Notes: generated by a model not told the origin, from the sequence alone. DNA of 21,216 nucleotides from an alpha proteobacterium 3107 (GCA_001483205.1 JPPB01000123.1:1-21216), one strand, 5' to 3'; numbered from the stretch's first letter, positions 7,407-15,771 are shown. Translations and numbers: made by a program.

Positions 7407-8384
7407 ATGGAATTTCTTGATATAGCCAACCAGATTCTGATGGAACAGTTCGGTGAGTTCGGCCCGCTTTTGGCGGCGGGCATTCTGGGCATGTTCCTGA
7501 TCCTGCTGACATTGCCGGTCCTGCTGAGGAAAACCCGGGATCCGCTCGATAAGCTCAAACGGCAGAACCGGGCGGCGCAGGGTGGCAAGGAAAAACAGCT
7601 TCGCGTTTCGGCCGGAAGCGACAAGCTGGAAAAATACTCCACCTTTCTGGAGCCGCAGAGCGAAGAGGAATACTCTGCCATCCGCTTGCGGCTGCTACAG
7701 GCGGGATACAGCAGCCGACAGGCCGTGCGCACCTATCACTTCTTTCAGCTTCTGCTTGGCCTGGGGTTTCTGGCCCTTGGTATGCTTGTCACCTACATCC
7801 GGTCCTTGGGGGGCGAGCTTTCAACCCAATCGATGGTTCTGACCGGGGTTCTGCCCGGTGCCGTCGGGTATATTCTGCCGAAATACTGGGTGAACAAACG
7901 GCTGGAGGCCCGGCAGGAAGAAATTATCAACGGCTTTCCTGACGCGCTCGACATGATGCTGGTGTGTATTGAGGCCGGGCAGTCGCTTGATCAGTCGATC
8001 ATTCGCGTGGCCAGGGAAACCCGGTCAGGCTATCCGGCGCTTTCGAGGGAATTTGAAATCGTGGCCCAGGAAATGAAGGCGGGCAAGGACAAGGCGCTGG
8101 TTCTGCGGGATATGTCAGAGCGCACGGGTGTTCAGGACATCGCCAGTTTCGTCACCGTTCTGATCCAGTCGGCCACGTTCGGCACCTCGATTGCCGACGC
8201 GCTGCGGGTTTATGCCTCTGAGATGCGCGACAAGCGGGTGATGCGGGCCGAGGAAAAGGCCAACAAGCTGCCCACCAAGATGACACTGGCCACGATGATG
8301 CTGACGGTGCCGCCGCTTCTGCTGATCCTCATCGGCCCTTCGGTCTATGACATCTACCTGACCCTGCAAAACACGAACTTCTAA
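7407..8384 (+). CDS. tadC: Tad pilus inner-membrane platform protein TadC
   Basis: A 325-residue second T2SF-family platform protein, partner of TadB. Membrane segments lie at about 18-40, 110-131, 137-157 and 291-312. The T2SF core carries NGFPDALDMMLVCIEAGQSLD (about 175-195), the TadC counterpart of the TadB motif, and ends near EEKANKLPTKMTLATMMLTV. Met at 7407 follows TGAGGAGC with ideal spacing; the frame is open 28 codons further upstream but only inside tadB. tadD begins 6 bp after its stop. Confidence 0.92.
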   Translation: MEFLDIANQILMEQFGEFGPLLAAGILGMFLILLTLPVLLRKTRDPLDKLKRQNRAAQGGKEKQLRVSAGSDKLEKYSTFLEPQSEEEYSAIRLRLLQAGYSSRQAVRTYHFFQLLLGLGFLALGMLVTYIRSLGGELSTQSMVLTGVLPGAVGYILPKYWVNKRLEARQEEIINGFPDALDMMLVCIEAGQSLDQSIIRVARETRSGYPALSREFEIVAQEMKAGKDKALVLRDMSERTGVQDIASFVTVLIQSATFGTSIADALRVYASEMRDKRVMRAEEKANKLPTKMTLATMMLTVPPLLLILIGPSVYDIYLTLQNTNF

Positions 8385-8390
8385 GCGCAC

Positions 8391-8966
8391 ATGTTCATTC
8401 GTCCGGGGCTTCTTGCCGCAATGGTCTTTGTGGCCGCCTGCACTCCCGCCGAAAACCGGGACTTCGGGGCCGATCCGTTCGCACCGTTCGGGCCTGTTGA
8501 TGGCGCGCAATCCGCCGACGGGCTGATCGTCGGGCACCGGTTGATGGCGGCGGGGGAATATCAGTTGGCCCTGCGCGCCTATTCCCGCGCGGCGGCCCGG
8601 CACGGGCTGAACGCCGACACGCTTTCCGCCATCGGTTCCGCCCAGATGAAGCTGGGGCGGTTCAGGCAGGCCGAAACCACCCTGCGCCGGGCGGTCGCGC
8701 TTGACGGGGCCTTTCCGGCGGCGTGGAACAACCTTGGCGTGGTGCTGATGGAAACCGGCAACACGGGCGAGGCCGAGCAGGTCTTTCGACGCGCCTATGC
8801 GCTCGACAATGGCGAAAGCGACTCGATTCGCGACAATCTTAGGCTTGCTATCGCCAAGAACGAAAATACCGGCTATGATGCCCCCGACAACGAGGCGTTC
8901 GAGCTGGTGCGCCGGGGCAGCGGTGAATATCTTCTGTTTCGCACGCCACAATGGTCAGAGCAGTAA
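8391..8966 (+). CDS. tadD: TPR lipoprotein TadD
   Basis: A 191-residue predicted outer-membrane lipoprotein with a lipobox ending Val-Ala-Ala-Cys17 and three tetratricopeptide repeats at about 42-71, 75-105 and 109-139 (the last with AWNNLGVVLMETGNTGEAEQVF). TadD-type lipoproteins are required for Flp pilus biogenesis, probably acting as pilotins or scaffolds for the secretin. Position directly after tadC matches the standard tad order. It is followed by a second TPR lipoprotein only 11 bp away. Confidence 0.85.
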   Translation: MFIRPGLLAAMVFVAACTPAENRDFGADPFAPFGPVDGAQSADGLIVGHRLMAAGEYQLALRAYSRAAARHGLNADTLSAIGSAQMKLGRFRQAETTLRRAVALDGAFPAAWNNLGVVLMETGNTGEAEQVFRRAYALDNGESDSIRDNLRLAIAKNENTGYDAPDNEAFELVRRGSGEYLLFRTPQWSEQ

Positions 8967-8977
8967 AGGACGCAAAA

Positions 8978-9841
8978 ATGCGCCACCATCCTATCCTCAT
9001 TCCGCTATGTGCTGTCTGCGTGCTTGCGCTGACGGCCTGTCAGAAAACCGCCGATGCCGATCTGGAGCGCGCCTTGCAGGACGTGAACGCGCTTGATGAG
9101 GCAGACCTCAGCCACCTGATGCTGAACGCCAGCGACCCGGAAGAGGCGGTCACCTATTTCGCCCGTTCCGCAGAACAGGCACCGGAGCGGATCGATTTCA
9201 GGCGCGGCCTTGGCGTGTCGCTGGTGCGCGCCAATCGCCCCGGCGAGGCGGTGGAGGTCTGGCGTCAGGTGATCGCACATCCCGATGCTACGAGCGAGGA
9301 TCGGGTCGAACTGGCCGACGCCCTGATACGGGACGGGAAATGGGCCGAGGCCGAGGCGGTGCTGGACAGCATCCCCCCGACCTATGAGACCTACAAACGC
9401 TATCGGCTGGAGGCCATGATCGCCGACGGCAATCAGGAATGGGAAAAAGCCGACAGTTTCTATGAAATCGCCGCCGGTCTGACGACGAAACCGGCGGGGG
9501 TGCTGAACAACTGGGGCTATTCGCGGCTGACGCGGGGCGATTATCGCGGCGCGGAAGAGCTGTTCATCCGTGCCCTGCGCATTGATCGCAGCATGTTCAC
9601 CGCCAAGAACAATCTGGTTCTCGCCCGTTCCGCACAACGCAATTACGATTTGCCGGTGATCAAAATGACCCAGATAGAGCGCGCGCATCTGCTGCACACC
9701 ATTGCGCTTTCGGCAATCAAACAGGGCGATGTGTCAACCGGCCGGGGCCTGCTGCAAGAAGCCATCGACACCCACCCGCAGCATTTCGAGGCTGCGGTGC
9801 GGTCGCTGCGGGCCCTGGAAAGCAACGTATTGAATGGTTGA
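8978..9841 (+). CDS. Second TPR lipoprotein of the tad operon
   Basis: A 287-residue protein with a lipoprotein signal peptide ending Leu-Thr-Ala-Cys21 and degenerate tetratricopeptide repeats across about 55-285; the clearest are around 70-100 and 175-205 (VLNNWGYSRLTRGDYRGAEELF). It is probably a periplasm-facing partner of TadD. The start at 8978 is chosen because AAAGGACG precedes it and the lipoprotein signal begins there; an in-frame ATG nine codons earlier (8951) overlaps the end of tadD. Its stop overlaps an ATGGTTGA sequence next to the prepilin peptidase start, so the two genes may be translationally coupled. Confidence 0.82.
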   Translation: MRHHPILIPLCAVCVLALTACQKTADADLERALQDVNALDEADLSHLMLNASDPEEAVTYFARSAEQAPERIDFRRGLGVSLVRANRPGEAVEVWRQVIAHPDATSEDRVELADALIRDGKWAEAEAVLDSIPPTYETYKRYRLEAMIADGNQEWEKADSFYEIAAGLTTKPAGVLNNWGYSRLTRGDYRGAEELFIRALRIDRSMFTAKNNLVLARSAQRNYDLPVIKMTQIERAHLLHTIALSAIKQGDVSTGRGLLQEAIDTHPQHFEAAVRSLRALESNVLNG

Positions 9842-9848
9842 GCCTGCC

Positions 9849-10343
9849 ATGACCACCACCAGCACCGAAGCCCTCTGGTTTCTGCCCTTTGTTGCGCCTC
9901 TGGCCCTGTGGGCCGCGTGGACGGACCTCAACGACATGAAAATCCGCAACGTCACCGTGATGGCGATTGTGGCGGTTTTTCTGGTGGTCGGGCTGGTCGC
10001 CCTGCCTTTCCCGGAATACGCATGGCGGCTTTTGCATTTTGCCGTCGTGCTGATCATCGGGTTCCTGTTGCATATGGCGGGGGTTCTTGGCGGCGGCGAC
10101 GCCAAACTGATGGCCGCCATTGCCCCGTTTGTCGCCGTGAACGACATTGCCGGGGTTCTGTTCCTGTTCGCCTTTCTCCTGCTTTTGTCGTTCGGGCTGC
10201 ACCGGCTTTTGCGCCGGGTTTCTATCGTGCGCCGCGCCACTCCGAATTGGCAAAGCTGGGATCACGCCGCCTTTCCGATGGGGCTGGCGCTTGGCACGCT
10301 TCTGATCGTTTATCTGGCGCAAAAGGTCTTTTGGGGCGTCTGA
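9849..10343 (+). CDS. cpaA: Tad prepilin peptidase CpaA (TadV)
   Basis: An A24-family aspartic prepilin peptidase that cleaves the leader of Flp pilin and pseudopilins at the inner membrane. The 164-residue protein is mostly hydrophobic with about five membrane segments. It has the two catalytic aspartates: Asp26 in AAWTDLNDMKIRN and Asp84 in the GxGD-type motif LGGGDAKL. It lacks the N-terminal methylase domain of larger PilD enzymes, as usual for TadV. An alternative start at 9834 overlaps the preceding stop; 9849 matches the family N-terminus better, and neither has a strong ribosome binding site. In many loci this gene lies at the start next to the pilin; here it closes the operon and no pilin is nearby. 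Confidence 0.88.
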   Translation: MTTTSTEALWFLPFVAPLALWAAWTDLNDMKIRNVTVMAIVAVFLVVGLVALPFPEYAWRLLHFAVVLIIGFLLHMAGVLGGGDAKLMAAIAPFVAVNDIAGVLFLFAFLLLLSFGLHRLLRRVSIVRRATPNWQSWDHAAFPMGLALGTLLIVYLAQKVFWGV

Positions 10344-10474
10344 GTGGGCGGTGATCTTCGTGAAATTGCCACAGAGTGGCCCCGACATTGCCCGTGGGGT
10401 GATACAGTTTCCCCGCAGGCCAAAAGACCACCGTCGCCGCCAACCACGACCGGGCAGAACAGCAGAGGGCAGCC

Positions 10475-11785
10475 ATGAATATGCAAGTCGCCGATGTCAC
10501 CGCACCACCGCCGCCGCGTTCGCTCAAGCAAATGCAGCTTTCGGTGATAATGATGCGGGACATATTGCTGAAAACCATGTTTCGCAGGAATGTCGAGATA
10601 GTCTCGGATGTTTCCAAGGCCATCTGCCTGCCGGTCGCGGTGACGCAGGAACTGATTGATATGGCCCGGCAACAGAATTTTCTGGAGGCCACCGGGACGC
10701 TCCACGCAAATGCCGGCAACGAGATAGGCTTTCGGCTGACCGACACCGGCAAGACGCACGCGCTGAATATGCTGGGACAGTCCGAATATTACGGCGCGAT
10801 ACCGGTGCCGCTCAAAGTCTATTCAGAGCAGGTGAAGCGCCAGTCGATCCGCAACATCCGCATCACCCGCGAACACCTGACAGGCGCGATGCAGGATCTG
10901 CTTCTGCCCGACGAATTGCTGGATCACCTTGGCCCTGCGGTCGGGGCCGGGCGGTCAATCCTGATGTATGGGCCGCCGGGCAACGGAAAATCCTCGATCT
11001 CAAACGGCATCCGCGACGCGCTTGGCGACAGGATATTCGTGCCCCGTGCCATCGAATACGAAGGCCACGTGATCACCGTCTATGACCCGATTGTGCATTC
11101 GCGGGCCGAGGAACAGGTGGAAAATCCGGCCTCGCTCCGCCGGGCGACCAACCGCTATGACACCCGTTATGTGCTGTGTGACCGCCCGACCGTGATCACT
11201 GGCGGCGAGCTGTCGCTGTCGATGCTTGATCTGGTCTATAATCCGGTCGCGCGGACCTATCAGGCCCCCCTGCAACTGAAATCCACCGGCGGCCTGTTTA
11301 TCGTCGATGACCTGGGCCGTCAGGCCGAACCGCCGCAGTCGCTGATCAACCGCTGGATTGTGCCGCTGGAGGAATCGAAGGACATCCTTGCCCTGCAATC
11401 GGGCGAGAAATTCGAGGTGCCGTTTGACACGCTGGTCATCTTTTCCACCAACTTCCACCCAAACCAGATTTTCGACAAGGCCGCCCTGCGCCGTATCTTT
11501 TACAAGATCAGGATCGACGGCCCGAACCAGGCGGACTATCTGAAAATCTTTGCCATGGTCGCGCGCAAGAAGGACTTGCCGCTGGATGAGCCGACGCTGA
11601 TCTATCTGATGAAAGACCTCTACCCGACAATCGGCAATGTCTATGCGAATTATCAGCCGGGGTTCCTGATCGACCAGATCATTTCTATCTGCGAGTTCGA
11701 GGACATTCCCTATCAGATGTCACCGGAGTTGATGGACCGTGCCTGGGCCAACATGTTCGTCAGGGATGAGCAGATCGAGCACTGA
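10475..11785 (+). CDS. AAA+ ATPase with winged-helix-like N-terminus, tad-associated, function unknown
   Basis: A 436-residue cytoplasmic ATPase. Residues about 20-100 look like a winged-helix domain (ILLKTMFRRNVEIVSDVSKAI, VTQELIDMARQQNFLEAT, GFRLTDTGKTHALNML). The AAA+ core runs from about 150 to 350, with Walker A GPPGNGKS (166-173), Walker B LFIVDDLGRQ (274-283), sensor 1 VIFSTN (321-326, Asn326) and an arginine-finger candidate in AALRRIFYK (Arg339/340). A C-terminal helical lid follows. I recognise this as a conserved family usually annotated only as 'ATPase' or 'AAA family ATPase', also seen in delta-proteobacteria and Acidobacteria. It follows cpaA by 131 bp on the same strand, with AGAGGGCAGCC before the start, and may have its own promoter. 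A role in pilus or surface regulation is inferred from position only. Confidence 0.8.
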   Translation: MNMQVADVTAPPPPRSLKQMQLSVIMMRDILLKTMFRRNVEIVSDVSKAICLPVAVTQELIDMARQQNFLEATGTLHANAGNEIGFRLTDTGKTHALNMLGQSEYYGAIPVPLKVYSEQVKRQSIRNIRITREHLTGAMQDLLLPDELLDHLGPAVGAGRSILMYGPPGNGKSSISNGIRDALGDRIFVPRAIEYEGHVITVYDPIVHSRAEEQVENPASLRRATNRYDTRYVLCDRPTVITGGELSLSMLDLVYNPVARTYQAPLQLKSTGGLFIVDDLGRQAEPPQSLINRWIVPLEESKDILALQSGEKFEVPFDTLVIFSTNFHPNQIFDKAALRRIFYKIRIDGPNQADYLKIFAMVARKKDLPLDEPTLIYLMKDLYPTIGNVYANYQPGFLIDQIISICEFEDIPYQMSPELMDRAWANMFVRDEQIEH

Positions 11786-11837
11786 CGGCATATCTTCGGC
11801 AGCCGTGTTCCGCGCCGGGACATGACAGCGGTCGCCC

Positions 11838-12626
11838 TCACAGATCAAAGGTCGCGAAAACCGGCGCGTGGTCAGAGGGCTTGTCCCACCCACGTGCGTC
11901 CCGCAATATCCGGCTGGCACGGGTCGCCCCGGCAATGTCGGGCGTTGCCCAGATGTGATCAAGCCGCCGCCCCTTGTCCGCCGCGTCCCAGTCGCGGGCG
12001 CGATAGGACCACCAGCTATACAGCCGCCCCTCGGGGATGTGCGCGCGGGTGATGTCGGTCCAGCGCCCGGCCTCCATCACCGCGTTCAGATGCCCGACCT
12101 CAACCGGCGTATGGCTGACCACCTTTATAAGCTGCCGGTGCGACCAGACATCATCCGCGCGCGGGGCGATGTTCAGATCACCGGTCAGGATCGCCCTTTG
12201 CGGCGGCTCGGCCTGAAAATGGTTCCGCATGGCGGTCAGGTAATCGAGCTTCTGCCCGAATTTCTCGTTTTCCTGCCGGTCGGGAACATCGCCGCCCGCA
12301 GGCACATAGAAATTATGGATCGTTACCCCGTTTGCCAGCCGCCCGGCAATGTAGCGCGCCTGTTTCAGCCCGGCAAAATCATGGCTTGCGGTTTCCTCTA
12401 TCGGCAGGCGCGACAGGATTGCGACGCCGTTATAGCCCTTTTGCCCGCGGGCCAGCAGATGCGTATAGCCGAGCGACCTGAAATTCGCCGTCGGAATCTT
12501 TTCGACCGGGGCCTTGCATTCCTGAAGGCACAGCACGTCCGGCGCTTCGCTCTTCAGCAGTTTCAGAACGCTGGCTTCGCGCAGGCGGATGGAGTTGATG
12601 TTCCAGGTGGCGAGTGTGAACGGCAT
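11838..12626 (-). CDS. xth: Exodeoxyribonuclease III / AP endonuclease (Xth)
   Basis: A 262-residue exonuclease III-family enzyme (EEP fold) of base-excision repair: AP endonuclease, 3'-5' exonuclease and 3'-phosphatase. Metal and catalytic residues are visible in order: Asn9 and Asn11 in TWNINSI, Glu36 in CLQECK, the RYIAGRL/NFYVPAGGD strand region, GDLNIAP (catalytic Asp/Asn), RRLDHIWATPD and the C-terminal SDHAP with the catalytic His. The start is supported by AGGAAA upstream on the minus strand. It is convergent with the AAA+ ATPase gene (52 bp apart) and lies 171 bp downstream of the first dehydrogenase on the same strand. Confidence 0.93.
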   Translation of the reverse strand: MPFTLATWNINSIRLREASVLKLLKSEAPDVLCLQECKAPVEKIPTANFRSLGYTHLLARGQKGYNGVAILSRLPIEETASHDFAGLKQARYIAGRLANGVTIHNFYVPAGGDVPDRQENEKFGQKLDYLTAMRNHFQAEPPQRAILTGDLNIAPRADDVWSHRQLIKVVSHTPVEVGHLNAVMEAGRWTDITRAHIPEGRLYSWWSYRARDWDAADKGRRLDHIWATPDIAGATRASRILRDARGWDKPSDHAPVFATFDL

Positions 12627-12797
12627 CGGGGTTTCCTGAACGCGGGATGGATTCGGGTGGTGCCCCCTGCTTATTGCCTGACGGGGTGAAATTGAACAGG
12701 CTCCGGTTCTGATCCTGTCGGGACAGCAGCAAAAGTTCGGTCAATATGCACAGGTCTTTGCAACAGCCCGCCGGGGACCGTTTTCAGGGCACGGACC

Positions 12798-15206
12798 TCA
12801 CCCCCGCATCCGCGCCCCGTCCGCATCAAACAGCGGCCCGGTGATCAGCCGCGCCTTGTGCATCTCTCCCAGAATCTCGATCTCGGCCTCCAGACCATCG
12901 CGGGCATCCCCGACCGGGATCAGCGCCATGGCGACGGACTTACCCGTATGATGCGAATAGCCGCCCGAGGTGCAGAACCCCCGGACCTCGCCGTCAATCC
13001 AGACAGGCTCGTAAGCGATTACATCGGCATCTCCGGCATCAACCTCAAAGGCAACCAGTGTGCGGGCGCACCCTTCGGCGCGTTCCTTCTCTGCTGCCGC
13101 CCGCCCGATGAAATCAGCATTCTTGCCGAAGGATATGAACCGCTCCAGCCCGGTTTCCCGCGCCGTATAATCGGGCGAAAACTCCGATAGCCAGGAACCG
13201 AAAAGCCTGTCGAGGCGCAGGCTCATCATCGCCCGCATTCCGAACGGGCGCATCCCGTGCTTTTGTCCCTCTTCCCACAGGCAATGCCACAGGGCGCGCT
13301 GGCTCATCGCGTCGGTATAGATTTCATAGCCCAGATCACCGGTATAGCTGACCCGCTGCACGATACAGTCGCACATACCGATGACCATGCGCCGCACGTC
13401 AAGAAAGGCCATGTCGGTGACATCGGCGCGGGTGACGGCGCTAAGCACATCGCGCGCCCGCGGCCCGGCGATCTGAAAACCGGTGCGACAGTCAGAGATA
13501 TTCTCTATCCCCACGCCCTCATCCGCATTCATCCGCAGCCAACGTTCGTGACAGGTTTGCGCACCGTAAGAGGCTGTGAGCTGAAACTCGGTCTCTGACA
13601 GGCAGGAAACGGTGAAATCCCCGGCCAGACGGCCCTTGGGCGACAGCATCGGCGTCAGCGACAACCGACCCGGCACAGGGATGCGGCCCGCCATGATCCG
13701 GTCGAGCCAGGCCCGCGCGCCCGCCCCGGTGATGCGGAACTTGCTGAAATTCTGAATTTCGTTGACGCCGACCGCTTCCCGGACGGCCCGGACCTCGCGC
13801 GCGGTGGCGTCCCAGGCATTTGATCGGCGGAAAGAAGGGGTCTCATAGCGCGGCTCATCGCCTTCGGCGAAATAATTCGGCACCTCCAGCCCGAATTGCT
13901 GGCCGAATACGGCCCCCATGTCGTGCCAGATGTCATACATGGGCGTGGTGCGGAACGGGCGCGCGGCGGGCAATTCCTCGTTCGGATAGACGACCGAAAA
14001 GCGGGTTTGGTAATTCTCGACCACCTTCGGCAGCGTGTAACCCGGCGTGACCCACGGGCCGAAACGAGCGACATCCATGGCAAATATGTCCCGCTCCGGC
14101 TCTCCCTCGATCATCCATTGCGCCAGCGTCAGGCCGACGCCCCCGCCCTGGCTGAACCCGGCCATCACCCCGCAGGCGGACCAGTAGTTGCGCAGGCCCG
14201 GCACCGGCCCGACCAGCGGATTGCCGTCGGGGGCAAAGGTAAAGGGGCCATGGATGATGCGCTTGACCCCGGCCTCGGCCAGAACCGGAAAGCGGCGATA
14301 GGCGAACTCGACGGACGCGGTGATCTTGTCGAGATCATCCGGCAGCAATTCATGGCCGAAATCCCATGGTGTTCCGTCCACGGCCCACGGGCGGCAGGCC
14401 TTTTCATAAAAGCCGATGCACAGGCCGCGCCCCTCCTGACGCAGATAGCTTTCGCCGCCGGGGTCCATGACATGAGGATGCTCGGTTTCGGCCTCATAGA
14501 TGACGGGGATGTCGTCGGTGACAAGATACTGATGCTCCATCGGGTGCAGCGGCAGATAGACCCCGGCCATCGCAGCGACCTCGCGCGCCCACAGACCCCC
14601 GGCATTGACGACATGTTCGGCGATCACCGTGCCCTTGTCCGTCACCACCTGCCATGTGCCGTCGGGGCGGGGGGTGGTCTCGGTGACCCTGGTGTGCAGG
14701 ATGATCTCTGCGCCCTGCATCCGCGCCGCCCTCGCATAGGCGTGGGTGGTCCCGGACGGATCAAGATGGCCGTCAAGCGGGTCGTAAATGCCGCCGAGCA
14801 CGCCCTTAACATTGGTGACGGGCGCGACCCTGGCGATCTCTTCAGGCCCGAGAATTTCGGTCTCCAGCCCCATATAGCGGTGCTTGGCGCGCTCTGCCTT
14901 CAGCATGTCCATGCGTTCCGGCGTGTCAGCCAGCGTCACCCCGCCGACATGATGCAGCCCGCAGGACATGCCGGTCAGCGCCTCAAGCTCGCGATACAGC
15001 CGGATCGTATAGCCCTGAAGCGCGGCCATATTGGTGTCGCCGTTGATGGTGTGAAAGCCGCCCGCCGCGTGCCAGGTAGAGCCGGAAGTCAGGTCCGAGC
15101 GCTCGATCAGCATGACATCCGGCCAGCCCAGTTTGGTCAGGTGATAGGCGACCGAACAGCCGACGACCCCGCCGCCGATGACACAGACACGTGTATGGGT
15201 TTTCAT
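12798..15206 (-). CDS. Dimethylglycine/sarcosine dehydrogenase-like FAD-GcvT protein 1
   Basis: An 802-residue flavoprotein with the DMGDH/SARDH architecture. An N-terminal FAD-binding DAO domain (about 5-370) has GGGVVG (11-16), the ribose-binding Glu35 in IER, and GSTWHAAGG, whose His46 is at the position that covalently holds FAD in family members. A linker domain (about 375-430) and a C-terminal GcvT-type tetrahydrofolate-binding region (about 435-790, with RVSYTGDLGYEIY) follow. Such enzymes oxidatively remove N-methyl groups and pass the formaldehyde-level carbon to tetrahydrofolate; dimethylglycine and sarcosine are the best-known substrates, but sequence alone does not fix the substrate. 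GGGAGA precedes the start. It is divergent from a clear paralogue at 16439. A dyad motif shared with that gene lies 60 bp upstream. Confidence 0.85.
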   Translation of the reverse strand: MKTHTRVCVIGGGVVGCSVAYHLTKLGWPDVMLIERSDLTSGSTWHAAGGFHTINGDTNMAALQGYTIRLYRELEALTGMSCGLHHVGGVTLADTPERMDMLKAERAKHRYMGLETEILGPEEIARVAPVTNVKGVLGGIYDPLDGHLDPSGTTHAYARAARMQGAEIILHTRVTETTPRPDGTWQVVTDKGTVIAEHVVNAGGLWAREVAAMAGVYLPLHPMEHQYLVTDDIPVIYEAETEHPHVMDPGGESYLRQEGRGLCIGFYEKACRPWAVDGTPWDFGHELLPDDLDKITASVEFAYRRFPVLAEAGVKRIIHGPFTFAPDGNPLVGPVPGLRNYWSACGVMAGFSQGGGVGLTLAQWMIEGEPERDIFAMDVARFGPWVTPGYTLPKVVENYQTRFSVVYPNEELPAARPFRTTPMYDIWHDMGAVFGQQFGLEVPNYFAEGDEPRYETPSFRRSNAWDATAREVRAVREAVGVNEIQNFSKFRITGAGARAWLDRIMAGRIPVPGRLSLTPMLSPKGRLAGDFTVSCLSETEFQLTASYGAQTCHERWLRMNADEGVGIENISDCRTGFQIAGPRARDVLSAVTRADVTDMAFLDVRRMVIGMCDCIVQRVSYTGDLGYEIYTDAMSQRALWHCLWEEGQKHGMRPFGMRAMMSLRLDRLFGSWLSEFSPDYTARETGLERFISFGKNADFIGRAAAEKERAEGCARTLVAFEVDAGDADVIAYEPVWIDGEVRGFCTSGGYSHHTGKSVAMALIPVGDARDGLEAEIEILGEMHKARLITGPLFDADGARMRG

Positions 15207-15266
15207 GTGGTTCTCCCTTGGCTCCCCTGGCAGCCTATCAACCGCGCGGGGCGTGTATCATGGCAG

Positions 15267-15290
15267 AATGCGTCACCCGGATGTCGCAAT
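15267..15290 (+). promoter_or_regulatory. Shared dyad motif, copy A (upstream of dehydrogenase 1)
   Basis: AATGCGTCAC, then CCGG, then ATGTCGCAAT. The halves form an imperfect inverted repeat (TGCGnCA ... TGnCGCA), a typical layout for a dimeric regulator. It lies 60 bp from the dehydrogenase 1 start codon. A near-identical element occurs at 16271-16293 upstream of dehydrogenase 2. Confidence 0.55.
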
Positions 15291-15356
15291 CGGGGTGTGT
15301 TTCGGGGCAGCCGGGAAGGGGAAACAGCCCTGCCGATTGCTAAAAATGTGACCTTT

Positions 15357-15395
15357 TTGACTATTGACATCTGCTCGATACTATCAAAATGATAG
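15357..15395 (+). promoter_or_regulatory. Promoter-operator of the DUF4258/HTH pair
   Basis: Overlapping -35-like hexamers TTGACT (15357-15362) and TTGACA (15364-15369) are followed by a perfect palindrome CTATCA-AAA-TGATAG (15381-15395) that covers the plausible -10 positions (TACTAT at 15379-15384 or AATGAT at 15388-15393). An operator overlapping the -10 is the usual arrangement for toxin-antitoxin autoregulation by the antitoxin. A further half-site-like TCATAG follows at 15401-15406. Confidence 0.55.
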
Positions 15396-15723
15396 GCCTG
15401 TCATAGCTAAAATCTTACTGTTTCCGCAACGGCCTTCCAAAGAGGCGGCTCTGAGCATCATTCGTGCGGCGGCTGGTGATGGTGGCGATTCCGACAAAAT
15501 CGGCTTGTCCCCTCATGCGGGAGAAAGGATGGCAGAGAGGGGAGTCACCATCCGTCAGGCTCTTGATACGCTGCGAAACGGCCAAATCGTCGATGGCCCG
15601 AAGCTGGATGAATACAGGGAATGGAGGGTAAAGCTGAAAAAACGGAGCGCCGGAAGGAACACCCAAGTCGTCGTGGTGATCAATCAGCATGACCAGAGCC
15701 TTACCGTTGTTACGGTCATCTAG
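15364..15723 (+). CDS. DUF4258 protein, putative toxin of a type II toxin-antitoxin pair
   Basis: Up to 119 residues from the TTG at 15364. The DUF4258 core is clear: LSPHAGERMAERGVTIRQAL (about 48-67), LRNGQIVDGP (70-79), EWRVKLKK, VVVVINQ and TVVTVI at the end. The fold family is related to small RNase-type toxins, so a ribonuclease toxin is plausible but not proven. The start is uncertain: the TTG lies inside the -35-like TTGACA and has no ribosome binding site. Conserved-looking sequence begins only at KILLFPQRPSK, and an in-frame ATA (15403) with AGG 6 nt upstream stands where a start would fit. Codon use is less GC-rich than its neighbours, consistent with horizontal acquisition. The HTH partner starts 48 bp downstream. 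Confidence 0.7.
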   Translation: MTSARYYQNDRPVIAKILLFPQRPSKEAALSIIRAAAGDGGDSDKIGLSPHAGERMAERGVTIRQALDTLRNGQIVDGPKLDEYREWRVKLKKRSAGRNTQVVVVINQHDQSLTVVTVI

Positions 15724-15771
15724 ACCACCGGCGCATGTAAAAAATCGGGGAAAAACTGCAAAGGTGCTGAT

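Noticed and set aside
10368..10380. GCCAC-AGA-GTGGC inverted repeat after cpaA, considered as a terminator or operator
   Set aside because: The stem is only 5 bp with no T-run; such short dyads are expected by chance in this composition.
11785..11806. ACGGC/GCCGT stem between the convergent ATPase and xth genes, considered as a bidirectional terminator
   Set aside because: It is a 5-bp stem with a 12-nt loop and no T-runs on either strand; too weak to claim.
12430..12744. 104-codon open frame overlapping the start of xth in another frame
   Set aside because: Most of it is a frame-shifted shadow of xth; the unique upstream part has no recognisable features.
13896..15392. 498-codon open frame on the plus strand opposite dehydrogenase 1
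   Set aside because: It is antisense to a clearly homologous 802-residue enzyme; the translation is Arg/Pro/His-rich with no recognisable domain, a common by-product of high GC.
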